Assembly (NCBI RefSeq): GCF_052065835.1
Contig: NZ_JBQHTG010000001.1
Coordinates: 248,001-312,000 of the forward strand
DNA from: Laedolimicola sp934402125
GTDB taxonomy: Bacteria > Bacillota > Clostridia > Lachnospirales > Lachnospiraceae
Length of the DNA stretch: 64,000 bases
Reading direction: 5' to 3'
Below, piece by piece: positions 24,542 to 33,461 of the stretch; within the stretch, counting starts at the first letter, position 1, and each line of letters begins with the position of its first letter. The notes under the pieces are model-generated. The model was not told the DNA's origin. It searched no databases and saw nothing but the letters and a program-made list of their open reading frames with translations. The translations under genes were made by a program, and so were the position numbers.

Positions 24542-25285
24542 TTACATCACCATGCCGCCGTCTACGTTCAGCACCTGTCCGGTGATGTAGGCCGCGTCGT
24601 CGGAAGCCAGAAAGGCTGCTGCCTTCGCTACCTGCTCCGGTTTTCCAAATCTTCCCAGCGGAATCTGTCCGCTCATCTGCTCCTTCACCTTATCGCTGAG
24701 CTTGTCGGTCATATCTGTCTCGATAAAGCCCGGGGCAATGGCGTTGACCGTGATTCCCCGGCTTGCCAGCTCTCTGGCCGCCGTCTTCGTCATGCCGATT
24801 ACGCCCGCCTTGGAGGCCGCGTAATTGGTCTGGCCCGCGTTGCCGGTGATTCCCACCACAGAGGCCAGATTGATGATCCGGCCCTCCCGCTGCTTTAACA
24901 TCTGCCGGGATACGAAACGCATGGTGTGGAAGGTTCCCTTCAGATTCGTGTCAAGGACTGCGTCAAACTCTTCCTCCGACATCTTCATCAGCAGATTGTC
25001 CCGGGTAATGCCTGCGTTATTCACCAGAATATCGATCCGCTTATATTTCTCCAGCACTCCGCTGATAAGCTGCTCGCAGGCCGCGTAATCCGCCACATTG
25101 CACTGCCAGGCCTCCGCCTGTCCTCCGGCCTCTGTGATGGCTCCTACCGTCTCTGCTGCCGCTGTCTCAGAGCCGTTGTAATTGACGATGACAAAGGCTC
25201 CCTCTGCCGCCAGCTCCCGGGCGATGGCCCGGCCGATTCCTCTTGACGCGCCTGTCACCAGGGCGATTTTTCCTTCTAACTTCAT
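24542..25285 (-). CDS. fabG: 3-oxoacyl-ACP reductase (FabG)
   Basis: 247-residue short-chain dehydrogenase. The NADPH motif is TGASRGIGRAIA; NNAGIT is present; the catalytic triad is Ser142, Tyr155 and Lys159 (NYAASKAG). It reduces beta-ketoacyl-ACP. The start overlaps fabD by 4 bp. Confidence 0.95.
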   Translation of the reverse strand: MKLEGKIALVTGASRGIGRAIARELAAEGAFVIVNYNGSETAAAETVGAITEAGGQAEAWQCNVADYAACEQLISGVLEKYKRIDILVNNAGITRDNLLMKMSEEEFDAVLDTNLKGTFHTMRFVSRQMLKQREGRIINLASVVGITGNAGQTNYAASKAGVIGMTKTAARELASRGITVNAIAPGFIETDMTDKLSDKVKEQMSGQIPLGRFGKPEQVAKAAAFLASDDAAYITGQVLNVDGGMVM

Positions 25286-26193
25286 TGCGCGATTCCTTTC
25301 ATATCCTCCCAGGAGGAAATATTATATACCCTCACATCCGGGTTTATCTTCTTTAAAAAGCCTGCCAGTGTCCGGCCCGGGCCGATTTCCACAAAGGTAT
25401 CTGCCCCGTCCGCGAGCATAGCCTCCACGCTCTGCTGCCACCGGACGGAGGAGGATACGCCCCTGGCCAGAAGGTGAGGGATCACAGCCGAATCCGTCAC
25501 CCGCTCCGCCGTCACATTGGCGTAGTAAGGTACCTCTAACTCATGAAATTCCACCTTCGAAAGCTCCTCCGCCAATTCCTCCCCGGCACTCTTAAGAAGG
25601 GGAGAATGGAAGGGGCCGCTGACCTTTAAGGGAACCACCCGTCTGGCTCCGGCTGCCTTCAAAGCCTCCGCCGCCTCCCGGACGCTTCCGGTTCTTCCGG
25701 TTACAACCAGCTGTCCCGGACAATTATAGTTGGCGATGGTGACGCCCTCAAGGCCTGCCAGCACCTGCTCGACGGCCTCCGTCTCCATCCCCAGCACCGC
25801 GCACATGGAACCCTCTCCGGCCGGAACCGTATGGGCCATCAGAAGCCCCCGCTTCCGCACCAGACGGACCGCGTCCCGGGCGCTCATACCGCCTGCCGCC
25901 GCAATCGCCGCGTATTCTCCCAGGCTTAAGCCCGCCGTCAGATCCGGCCTATAGCCGCGGCTTCGAAGCTCTGCCGCAATCGCCAGGCAGGCAGCCACCA
26001 GACAGGGCTGGGTGTATTCCGTCTGATGGAGATCTTCATTTTCCGTAAAGCAGAGGGTTCTAAGGTCAAAATCCAGAGCCTCCGCCGCTTCGTCAAAAAC
26101 TGCCCTTGCCGCAGCGCTTTTTTCGTAAAAATCCTTTGCCATGCCCGCTTTCTGGGCTCCCTGTCCCGGGAACATCCATACAGTCTTACTCAT
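25282..26193 (-). CDS. fabD: Malonyl-CoA:ACP transacylase (FabD)
   Basis: 303 residues, with MFPGQGAQKAGM at the start and nucleophile Ser90 in GLSLGEYAA. VSGPFHSPLL carries the active-site His, and GPGRTLAGFLKKI lies near the end. It loads malonyl groups onto ACP. It overlaps fabK by 8 bp and fabG by 4 bp. Confidence 0.95.
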   Translation of the reverse strand: MSKTVWMFPGQGAQKAGMAKDFYEKSAAARAVFDEAAEALDFDLRTLCFTENEDLHQTEYTQPCLVAACLAIAAELRSRGYRPDLTAGLSLGEYAAIAAAGGMSARDAVRLVRKRGLLMAHTVPAGEGSMCAVLGMETEAVEQVLAGLEGVTIANYNCPGQLVVTGRTGSVREAAEALKAAGARRVVPLKVSGPFHSPLLKSAGEELAEELSKVEFHELEVPYYANVTAERVTDSAVIPHLLARGVSSSVRWQQSVEAMLADGADTFVEIGPGRTLAGFLKKINPDVRVYNISSWEDMKGIAQ

Positions 26194-27124
26194 ACTGCGC
26201 CGCTCCCTTTAAGATTTTTCCGGTCTCCGCCATGATAGTTTCGATGACCTCCTTACAGGGAAGCTCTGCCTTCACCAGTCCGGCAATCTGTCCGGACATG
26301 ACGCTTCCGGTCTTCACGTCGCCCTCGACCACGGCCTTTCTCAAGCCGCCCAGCGTCAGGTACTCCAGCTCCTCCGCTGTAGCTCCCGCCGCTTCCAGTT
26401 CCAGATATTTCTTGGTCATTTCATTGCGGAGCGCCCGGACCGGATGTCCGGTGGTTCTGCCGGTGACGCGGGTGTCGATATCCCGGGCCTTCAGTACCTT
26501 TTCCTTATAATTCGGATGCACCTGGCATTCCGTGGTCGCTACAAAGCGGGTTCCCATCTGTACGCCCTCCGCGCCCAACATCAGGGCCGCAGCCACGCCT
26601 CTGCCGTCCGCGATACCGCCTGCGGCAATGACCGGAATATTCACGGCATCTACCACCTGGGGCACCAGCGCCATGGTGGTACTCTCGCCTACGTGTCCGC
26701 CGGACTCGCAGCCCTCCGCTACCACAGCGTCCGCGCCGCAGCGCTCCATTCTCTTTGCCAGGGCCACAGAGGCCACCACCGGAATCACCCGGATTCCCTT
26801 GGACCTCCAGAGCTCCATGTACTTCTCCGGATTGCCCGCTCCTGTGGTTACTACAGCCACGCCTTCCTCCGCAATCACCTGTGCCACCTGATCCGCGTAG
26901 GGACTCATCATCATTACATTGACGCCGAAGGGCTTGTCTGTCAGCTTCTTGGTCTCGCGGATCTGATCGCGCACCCACTCCGCCGGAGCGTTGGCCGCGC
27001 CGATGATGCCGAGTCCTCCGGCCTTCGACACAGCCGCCGCCAGATGATACTCTGCAACCCAGGCCATACCGCCCTGAATCACCGGATATTTGATTCCCAG
27101 TAGTTTCGTTATTCTTGTCTGCAT
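26186..27124 (-). CDS. fabK: Enoyl-ACP reductase II (FabK)
   Basis: 312-residue FMN TIM-barrel protein: ITKLLGIKYPVIQGGMAWVA, VVAEGCESGGHVGE with the catalytic-region His, and GAEGVQMGTRFVATTEC. It carries out the last reduction of the elongation cycle in bacteria that lack FabI. It lies between acpP and fabD as in many Firmicutes fab operons. Confidence 0.93.
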   Translation of the reverse strand: MQTRITKLLGIKYPVIQGGMAWVAEYHLAAAVSKAGGLGIIGAANAPAEWVRDQIRETKKLTDKPFGVNVMMMSPYADQVAQVIAEEGVAVVTTGAGNPEKYMELWRSKGIRVIPVVASVALAKRMERCGADAVVAEGCESGGHVGESTTMALVPQVVDAVNIPVIAAGGIADGRGVAAALMLGAEGVQMGTRFVATTECQVHPNYKEKVLKARDIDTRVTGRTTGHPVRALRNEMTKKYLELEAAGATAEELEYLTLGGLRKAVVEGDVKTGSVMSGQIAGLVKAELPCKEVIETIMAETGKILKGAAQYE

Positions 27125-27153
27125 CCTCTTGTACCCCTGCCTTATTCTTCTGC

Positions 27154-27378
27154 TTATTTGTGGCTCTCGATGTAATCCATCACGTCCTTTACGGTCTCCA
27201 GCTGCTCCAGATCCTCGGAAGGAATCTCCATATCGAACTCCTCCTCCAGAGCCATTACCATCTCAAAGAGATCCAGGGAATCTGCCTTCAGATCCTCCTT
27301 AAAAGAAGCCTCCATGGTGATTGCGTCCTCTTCTACATTCAGGTTCTCCGCTACAATTTTCTTAATCTGCTCAAACAT
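27154..27378 (-). CDS. acpP: Acyl carrier protein
   Basis: 74 residues, acidic. The phosphopantetheine attachment serine is Ser34 in LKADSLDLFEM. It lies between fabH and fabK. Confidence 0.96.
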   Translation of the reverse strand: MFEQIKKIVAENLNVEEDAITMEASFKEDLKADSLDLFEMVMALEEEFDMEIPSEDLEQLETVKDVMDYIESHK

Positions 27379-27397
27379 CGTTCTGTTCTCCTTTTTT

Positions 27398-28387
27398 TTA
27401 TATTTTTTGTTGTTCGTTTTTTTTCCACTCGGTCACAGCCGCTCCCCAGGTCAAGCCGCCGCCAAAGCCGGCCAGCACCAGCCGTTCGCCTTTTTTCAGC
27501 TCTCCGCTCCGGTTCAGCTCGTCCAGAAGAATCGGAATCGAGGCCGACGAGGTGTTGCCGTACTCCTGAAGATTCATGGAGAATTTCCCAAGGGGCTCCT
27601 GAAGACGCTTTGCCACCGCCTCTACAATGCGCCGGTTGGCCTGATGGAGCACATAATGAGAAATATCTTCTTTACGAAGCCGGTTCTTCTCCAGAACCTC
27701 CTCGATGACCTGCGGAACTCTGCGGACCGCAAATTTAAATACGGCCTGACCGTCCATCTTCATCCAGGCGCTGTCCGTCCCCGCTTCCTGCCGGAAGGGA
27801 CCGCCCGCATGGAGACTTTCAAGCGTCAGGGCCTCTCCCGCCGCGCCGTCGGAATAGGCCGCCGGAAGAAAGCCACTTCCTTCCTCTGCCTCCACCGCCA
27901 CAGCGCCCGCTCCGTCTCCAAAGAGAACGCAGGTGCTCCGGTCGGTCCAGTCGGTCAGCCGGGAGAGACATTCGCTTCCGACAATCAGGGCTTTTTTCGC
28001 CAGTCCCGCGGCCATGTAGGCGCATACGGTATTCCAGGCTGCCACAAAGCCGCTGCAGGCCGCGCTGATATCGAAGCAGAACGCAGTTCCGGCTCCGATG
28101 GCCGCCTGCACCTCACAGGCGGTACAGGGCATGATCCGGGTCGGGGAAATGGTGGAAACCACAAGTAAATCCAGCTCCCCGGCCTCCATACGGGCGTCCG
28201 CAAGGGCCCGCCGGGCCGCCTTCGCCGCAAGGGATACGGTGGTTTCCTCCACCGCGATATGCCGTTGTCTGATTCCGGTACGCTCCTGAATCCACGCGTC
28301 GCTGGTATCCACTAGCTTCGTCAGATCCTCGTTGGTAAGAATCCGGCCCGGGACGCAGGAACCGGTTCCTTTGATTACTCCTGTCAT
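27398..28387 (-). CDS. fabH: Beta-ketoacyl-ACP synthase III (FabH)
   Basis: 329 residues, with the nucleophile Cys111 in DISAACSGFV, His in YVLHQANRRIV and Asn in YGNTSSAS. It condenses acetyl-CoA with malonyl-ACP to start each chain. It is the first gene of the ten-gene fatty acid operon. Its promoter at 28449-28476 is flanked by an inverted repeat that may be an operator. Confidence 0.95.
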   Translation of the reverse strand: MTGVIKGTGSCVPGRILTNEDLTKLVDTSDAWIQERTGIRQRHIAVEETTVSLAAKAARRALADARMEAGELDLLVVSTISPTRIMPCTACEVQAAIGAGTAFCFDISAACSGFVAAWNTVCAYMAAGLAKKALIVGSECLSRLTDWTDRSTCVLFGDGAGAVAVEAEEGSGFLPAAYSDGAAGEALTLESLHAGGPFRQEAGTDSAWMKMDGQAVFKFAVRRVPQVIEEVLEKNRLRKEDISHYVLHQANRRIVEAVAKRLQEPLGKFSMNLQEYGNTSSASIPILLDELNRSGELKKGERLVLAGFGGGLTWGAAVTEWKKNEQQKI

Positions 28388-28448
28388 AGGGGTGCCTCAT
28401 TTTCTTCTTTTTTCGATTCACGTATCGCCTTTCGCGATGACAAAAGAG

Positions 28449-28501
28449 ATTGTAGCAGATGAAAACGGGGCGTGAACTTTACAAAAAAGGAAGTTTTGTA
28501 A
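28449..28501 (-). promoter_or_regulatory. fab operon promoter and upstream inverted repeat
   Basis: On the minus strand, TTCACG (28471-28476), 16 nt and TACAAT (28449-28454). Just upstream of the -35 is TTACAAAA-N7-TTTTGTAA (28479-28501), an 8-bp perfect inverted repeat suited to a dimeric regulator. The regulator (FabT/FapR type or other) is unknown. Confidence 0.5.
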
Positions 28502-28525
28502 GAATTTTTCCTTTTTTCTCAACTA

Positions 28526-28554
28526 TTGAATTTCTTGTCCTGCTGGGGTATGAT
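28526..28554 (+). promoter_or_regulatory. Promoter of the alarmone synthetase-like gene
   Basis: TTGAAT (28526-28531), 17 nt, TATGAT (28549-28554), 26 nt before the start codon. It diverges from the fab promoter. Confidence 0.65.
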
Positions 28555-28580
28555 GTAAGAAAACCATTTAGGAGTATTCC

Positions 28581-29567
28581 ATGATTACATTGAACGATTA
28601 TCTGTATTCCGGCGATACGGTGATACGGATTATAAAGAAATATAAACGGGATCTGGCGGCGGAAGCGGCTGTGACGGGCAATGAAATCGACCGGATCCAC
28701 TGCGATTTTCTCCAGAGCATTCTGGATCTTCTGGAGCATAATGAATTCCTGACCGCCCAGTCCCAGCGGATCCGGGAGTTCTACCTGTATATGGCCAAAG
28801 AATATCCCTGGCTTGCCTTCACTTTTAAGGGCCGCATCAAGTCCCTGATCCGGGCTGAGGAAAAATTCAACGGCTATATCGTCAAGGATATTTATAAATA
28901 TTATGTGGCAAATGGGGAATATCCGCCTGTGGAGGAGCTGCGGAAGCGGCTGGTGAAGTTCCGGGATCTGATCGCCTACCGCATTGTCATCTCCATGCCC
29001 CGGTGCCATCTGGAAGAAGGCCTTAATCGGACTGAAGAAGAACTGAAATGTCTCTATGAGATCGCCAACACTCTGCCGGGCTTCCTTGTGGAACGGGGTT
29101 TTACTCCACAACCCACCGGCGGCGTCAAGCGAAGCTGCTCTCCCCTTCTGACGGAGGAAAACCGGGCTTATTACCGGGATTATATCTCCAATGAAAACCA
29201 GTCTGATTATCAGTCCCTGCACATTACTTTCTATGACAACAGCGCGGGCTGCTATATGGAGGTTCAGATCCGGACGAAGGAAATGGACGACACGGCAGAA
29301 ATTGGAATTGCCAACCATATGGCTTATGAGAAGCGCCAGGAACGGGAGCGTGCCAGACGGCACAGAATTCCCAAGGGCGAATGTATCTGGTTTGACGAGG
29401 CCTATGAACGGGGTATGCTGCTCCAGCAGCTTGACCTGTCCAAGGTGGACGTCAATATGTTCGGAGCGGCTAACAACAGCCTGATCAATGATGGCTGCGG
29501 CCTGTTCCGCGGGCGGCAGATCCTGCCGTATGAGCATTTGTCGCGCTTTCAAAACGATCAACTATAA
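28581..29567 (+). CDS. RelA/SpoT synthetase-domain protein (small alarmone synthetase-like)
   Basis: 328 residues with the (p)ppGpp synthetase signature: FKGRIKSLIRAEEKF (residues 94-108), FRDLIAYRIVIS, NQSDYQSLHITF and EVQIRTKEMDDTAEIG. There is no HD hydrolase domain, TGS or ACT domain, so it is a stand-alone synthetase-like protein, larger than YjbM/YwaC. The C-terminal 80 residues are unassigned. GGAG lies 8 nt before the ATG. It stands divergent from the fatty acid operon. Confidence 0.83.
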   Translation: MITLNDYLYSGDTVIRIIKKYKRDLAAEAAVTGNEIDRIHCDFLQSILDLLEHNEFLTAQSQRIREFYLYMAKEYPWLAFTFKGRIKSLIRAEEKFNGYIVKDIYKYYVANGEYPPVEELRKRLVKFRDLIAYRIVISMPRCHLEEGLNRTEEELKCLYEIANTLPGFLVERGFTPQPTGGVKRSCSPLLTEENRAYYRDYISNENQSDYQSLHITFYDNSAGCYMEVQIRTKEMDDTAEIGIANHMAYEKRQERERARRHRIPKGECIWFDEAYERGMLLQQLDLSKVDVNMFGAANNSLINDGCGLFRGRQILPYEHLSRFQNDQL

Positions 29568-29575
29568 AAGTACAA

Positions 29576-29711
29576 AAAGCGGGCAGATTTCCAATATCCA
29601 GATGTCCGCCTTTTCGAGACAGCGGTATGAATGGGACGGACTTTAGTCCGATCCAGGCATACCGATGTAACGAGAAACGGGCGAACATGGGATATGGAAA
29701 CGGCCCGCTTT
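29576..29711. repeat. 136-nt nested inverted repeat (one long imperfect hairpin)
   Basis: Arms pair inward in order: AAAGCGGGC/GCCCGCTTT, TTTCC/GGAAA, ATATCC/GGATAT, ATGT/ACAT, CGCC/GGCG, TTTTCG/CGAGAAA with one bulge, CGGTATG/CATACCG, TGG/CCA and CGGAC/GTCCG around a TTTA loop. Both ends are T-rich when read outward (TTTATTTTT on plus, TTTTTG on minus). It lies between two converging genes and may serve as a bidirectional terminator, but it is far longer than usual. A MITE-like or RNA element is possible. Confidence 0.7.
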
Positions 29712-29737
29712 ATTTTTACCGTTTTATGGCTACTCTT

Positions 29738-30730
29738 CTAGCGTTCCTCGCGGAAGTACGGAAGGCCCAGGCCCTCAGGCGGCTGGTTCTCCCGCTTGCT
29801 GCGGACGCTGGTGGCGATCAGCACTACCAGGGTCACCACGTAGGGAATCATCTTGTAAAGTTCCTGCAGCTCCATGTGATCCATACCGGTCGGTATATAC
29901 AGATACAGGATATACAAACCGCCGAACAGGAAGGAAGCCAGAATACTTACATTCGGTCTCCAGATGGTGAAGATAACCAGGGCGATAGCCAGCCAGCCTC
30001 TGTCACCGAAGGCGTTGTTGGACCAGACGCCGCAGGCGTAGTCCATCACGTAGTAAAGGCCGCCCAGTCCCGCGATCATACAGCCCACACAGGTGGCGAT
30101 ATACTTATATTTGGAAACGTTGATTCCCACCGCGTCGGCGGTGTTTGGATTCTCGCCTACGGCCCGCAGGTGCAGTCCTTTTCTCGTATGGTTCAGGAAA
30201 TAGGACGCCGCCAGGGCAATGATGACTGCCAGATAGGCCAGGAAGCCATAGGATAAAAACAGCTTGCCAAAGGCTCCCAGCTTTGACGCGAAGGGCAGGG
30301 CTTTGCTGAAATAGCCGCTGGTGGCGGTCAGGGTAATGGAGGGCACGTCTGTGTCCACCAGTTTAATCAGGGAACCGCCGAAAAAGTTACCGAAGCCCAC
30401 GCCGAAGGTGGTCATGGCCAGACCGGTTACGTTCTGGTTGGCCCGCAGGGTAACGGTCAGGAAGCAGTAGATCAGTCCCATAATCAGAGATCCCAGAAGG
30501 CAGCATACCATGGGAATCAGGATCGCAAGCGTAGGGTTAAGCTCCGTGGCGGAATGCTCATAAAGGAAGGAGCCGATGACACCGCTGATGGCGCCCACGT
30601 ACATGACGCCGGGGATTCCTAAATTCAGGTTACCGGATTTCTCGGTGATGATTTCTCCGGTGCTTCCGTACAGAAGCGGAATTCCCTGTACAATGGCTCT
30701 CGGTATAAACGCAAGTAAAAAATTCCACAT
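29738..30730 (-). CDS. nupQ: Nucleoside-type ABC transporter permease 2 (NupQ/YufQ-like)
   Basis: 330 residues with eight to ten hydrophobic segments of the BPD_transp_2 (RbsC-like) family. VGENPNTADAVGINV is the cytoplasmic coupling motif typical of BMP-linked permeases. It is the last gene of the four-gene nucleoside transporter operon, 2 bp after the first permease gene. Confidence 0.87.
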   Translation of the reverse strand: MWNFLLAFIPRAIVQGIPLLYGSTGEIITEKSGNLNLGIPGVMYVGAISGVIGSFLYEHSATELNPTLAILIPMVCCLLGSLIMGLIYCFLTVTLRANQNVTGLAMTTFGVGFGNFFGGSLIKLVDTDVPSITLTATSGYFSKALPFASKLGAFGKLFLSYGFLAYLAVIIALAASYFLNHTRKGLHLRAVGENPNTADAVGINVSKYKYIATCVGCMIAGLGGLYYVMDYACGVWSNNAFGDRGWLAIALVIFTIWRPNVSILASFLFGGLYILYLYIPTGMDHMELQELYKMIPYVVTLVVLIATSVRSKRENQPPEGLGLPYFREER

Positions 30731-30732
30731 GA

Positions 30733-31830
30733 TTACTGTACCTCCTTTTCTGCTTTCTTACGGAACTGCAGCTTATAGCTGATGAAGAATTCACAGCCGA
30801 TGATGAAGAACAGGATGATTCCGGTCAGGATATCGGCGAAGGAATGGTTCAGGCCAAAGGCGGTGGAGATCTCGCCCGCGCCCCGATCCATGAAGATAAT
30901 CAGGAAGCTTGCCAGTCCCATGGTCAGCGGGTTGAATTTTGCCATCCAGGATACCAGAACGGCAGTGAAGCCCTGTCCGCCAGCCAGGGTAGTGGTGATG
31001 GTGTGGTTGATACCGCCCACCAGCAGAAGGCCTACCAGGCCGCACACCGCGCCGGAAAGGAGCATGGTACGGATAATAACCTTCCCGACCTTGATTCCCA
31101 CGTATTTGGCTGTATTCTCACTCTCTCCCACGACAGAAATCTCATAGCCCTGCTTGCTGTAATTCAGGTAGATATACATGACCAGGGTGACTGCCACCGC
31201 GATCAAAATGCTTAAGAGATATTTGGATCCGAAGATCTGGGGAAGCCAGCCCGCGTTGGTATTCTGGTTGATGATACCGATTTTACCGGATCCCTTGGGA
31301 ACCTCCCAGACGATGGTGTAGAAGGCCACCAGCTGGGTGGCGATGTAGTTCATCATCAGGGTGGACAGGGTCTCGTTGGTATTCCATTTTGCCTTGCAGA
31401 AGGCCGGAATGAAGGCCCAGAACGCGCCTGCCGCAAGGCTCGCCAGCACCATGCAGAGTATTAGGGCCGCGTTCGGCATCTTGTCACCCAGGCAAATCAT
31501 GCAGGCTCCGGCGGTCAGACCACCGATGAGCACCTGTCCCTCGCCGCCTATATTCCAGAACTTCATTTTGAAGGCCGGAGTCAGAGCCAGGGCAATCAGA
31601 AGCAGAATCGCGATATTCTGTAGGGTAATCCAGGTCTTCCGCTCGGTGCCGAAGGCTCCCGCGAAGATGGACTTATATACCTCGATGGGATCGATTCCCG
31701 TGGTAATAGTAGTCAGGATTCCGCAGAGCACTAGGGCCAGGACGATGGCCACTGCCCGGATTCCCACTGCCTGGTACCAGGGAAGGGCGTCTCTTTTTAC
31801 GATATGAAAAAATGGCTCTTTTTTATTCAT
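30733..31830 (-). CDS. nupP: Nucleoside-type ABC transporter permease 1 (NupP/YufP-like)
   Basis: 365 residues, BPD_transp_2 family, about ten hydrophobic segments, with NIGGEGQVLIGG near residue 90 and the coupling segment VGESENTAKYVGIKV. It overlaps the ATPase gene by 8 bp; AGGAGAGGAG precedes the ATG. Confidence 0.88.
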   Translation of the reverse strand: MNKKEPFFHIVKRDALPWYQAVGIRAVAIVLALVLCGILTTITTGIDPIEVYKSIFAGAFGTERKTWITLQNIAILLLIALALTPAFKMKFWNIGGEGQVLIGGLTAGACMICLGDKMPNAALILCMVLASLAAGAFWAFIPAFCKAKWNTNETLSTLMMNYIATQLVAFYTIVWEVPKGSGKIGIINQNTNAGWLPQIFGSKYLLSILIAVAVTLVMYIYLNYSKQGYEISVVGESENTAKYVGIKVGKVIIRTMLLSGAVCGLVGLLLVGGINHTITTTLAGGQGFTAVLVSWMAKFNPLTMGLASFLIIFMDRGAGEISTAFGLNHSFADILTGIILFFIIGCEFFISYKLQFRKKAEKEVQ

Positions 31831-33355
31831 GGCTCTCCTCTCCTCCTACCTGGGTCATCATCAGGCCGACCTCATTCTTATCTGTCTTGCGGGCGTCCAC
31901 AATGCCGCTGACCTGTCCGCCGCAGAGTACCATGATCTTGTCACAGAGTTCTACCATTACATCCAGATCCTCGCCTACGAAGATGACGGCTACGCCCTTT
32001 TTCTTCTGCTCATTGAGCAAATCGTAAATGGTGTAAGAGGAATTGATATCCAGGCCTCTTACCGCATAGGCGGTCAGCAGTACGGTGGGGGCGGAGGCAA
32101 TCTCACGGCCTACCAACACCTTCTGTACATTGCCGCCGGACAGCCTGCGGACCGGAGTCGAGATATCCGGCGTCGCTACCTCCAGCTCCTTTACCACGGC
32201 CTCTGCCAGCTTTCTGGAGGGTCTGCGGTTGGTAAAGGGGGATTTTCCTCTCCGGAAGCTACGGAGCATCATGTTGTCTGCCAGATCCATATTGGCTACC
32301 AGACCCATGCCCAGACGATCCTCCGGTACGAAGGACAGGGACACGCCCATATCCGCGATTTCTAAAGGATCCTTGCCAAGCAATGGCTCTGCGTGGCCGT
32401 CGTCCTCCAGATACTCGATGGTTCCGGACTCCACCGGCTGCAGGCCTGCGATGGCCTCCAGAAGCTCCTTCTGGCCGCAGCCGGAGATACCTGCGATTCC
32501 CAGGATCTCGCCGCTCTTGGCCGTAAAGGATACGTCCTTTAATTTCTGGATGCCGTCCTCGCTGCGGACTGACAGATCCTTTACCACGATACGGGGCTTC
32601 ACATTGACCGGATCCGGGCGCTCGATATTCAGGGTCACCGGGCGGCCCACCATCATATTGGTCATCTCGGTTACATTCGTATCCTTGGTCGCCATGCTTC
32701 CGATATATCTGCCGTCCCGGAGGACTGCCACCCGGTCAGACAGAGACTCCACCTCGTGCATTTTGTGGGTAATGATGATAATCGCCTTGCCGTCGTCCCG
32801 CATTTTCCGTAATACGCGGAACAGCTTCTCGGTCTCCTGAGGCGTCAACACAGCGGTAGGCTCGTCCAGAATCAGGATATCCGCGCCGCGGTACAATACC
32901 TTTACAATCTCTACGGTCTGCTTCTGGGATACCGACATATCGTAAACTTTCTGCTTCGGGTCTACCTCGAAGCCGTATTTCTCACAGATTGCCTCGATCT
33001 TCTTCGAAGCCTCCCGGATATTCAGCTTTCCCTCCAGACCCAGGATAATGTTCTCTGTGGCGGAGAGGACGTCGATCAGCTTAAAATGCTGGTGCACCAT
33101 ACCGATACCTAAGTTCAGAGCGTCCTTGGGGGTCTTGATGACCTCCTCCTTTCCGTTGATAAAGATCTGCCCCTCGTCCGGATAGTAGATTCCGGCCAAC
33201 ATATTCATCAGAGTGGTCTTTCCGCTTCCGTTTTCTCCCAGAAGCGCCAGAATCTCTCCTTTGTAAATGTCGAGATTTACCTTCTCATTGGCGATTACCG
33301 AGCCAAAGGTCTTTGTAACATTTTTCATTGAAACTGCGGCTACTTTGGTTTCCAT
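31823..33355 (-). CDS. nupO: Nucleoside-type ABC transporter ATP-binding protein (NupO/YufO-like)
   Basis: 510 residues with two ABC cassettes, as in ribose/nucleoside importers. The first has Walker A GENGSGKTT and Walker B ILILDEPTAVLTPQE. The second has the degenerate GISGCGQKEL and lacks a normal Walker B glutamate (VLLTAYAVRGLD). I chose the ATG at 33355 (METKVAAVSMKNVTK) because AAAGGA lies 8-9 nt upstream. A hairpin at 33388-33418 separates it from the lipoprotein gene. Confidence 0.88.
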   Translation of the reverse strand: METKVAAVSMKNVTKTFGSVIANEKVNLDIYKGEILALLGENGSGKTTLMNMLAGIYYPDEGQIFINGKEEVIKTPKDALNLGIGMVHQHFKLIDVLSATENIILGLEGKLNIREASKKIEAICEKYGFEVDPKQKVYDMSVSQKQTVEIVKVLYRGADILILDEPTAVLTPQETEKLFRVLRKMRDDGKAIIIITHKMHEVESLSDRVAVLRDGRYIGSMATKDTNVTEMTNMMVGRPVTLNIERPDPVNVKPRIVVKDLSVRSEDGIQKLKDVSFTAKSGEILGIAGISGCGQKELLEAIAGLQPVESGTIEYLEDDGHAEPLLGKDPLEIADMGVSLSFVPEDRLGMGLVANMDLADNMMLRSFRRGKSPFTNRRPSRKLAEAVVKELEVATPDISTPVRRLSGGNVQKVLVGREIASAPTVLLTAYAVRGLDINSSYTIYDLLNEQKKKGVAVIFVGEDLDVMVELCDKIMVLCGGQVSGIVDARKTDKNEVGLMMTQVGGEESHE

Positions 33356-33387
33356 CTTTTGTTTCCTTTCTGTAAAATGAATCAAAA

Positions 33388-33418
33388 GGACGGCGCGGCA
33401 TGGCTGCTGCGCCGCCCT
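33388..33418 (-). terminator. Intercistronic hairpin, probable partial terminator
   Basis: On the minus strand the stem GGGCGGCGC/GCGCCGTCC is followed by TTTTGATTC, 43 nt after the stop of the binding-protein gene. It would allow higher expression of the binding protein than of the membrane and ATPase subunits. Confidence 0.6.
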
Positions 33419-33461
33419 GTGCTTTTTACTTAAGGCTTAAGCATTCAGGCTTTCAGTATGA

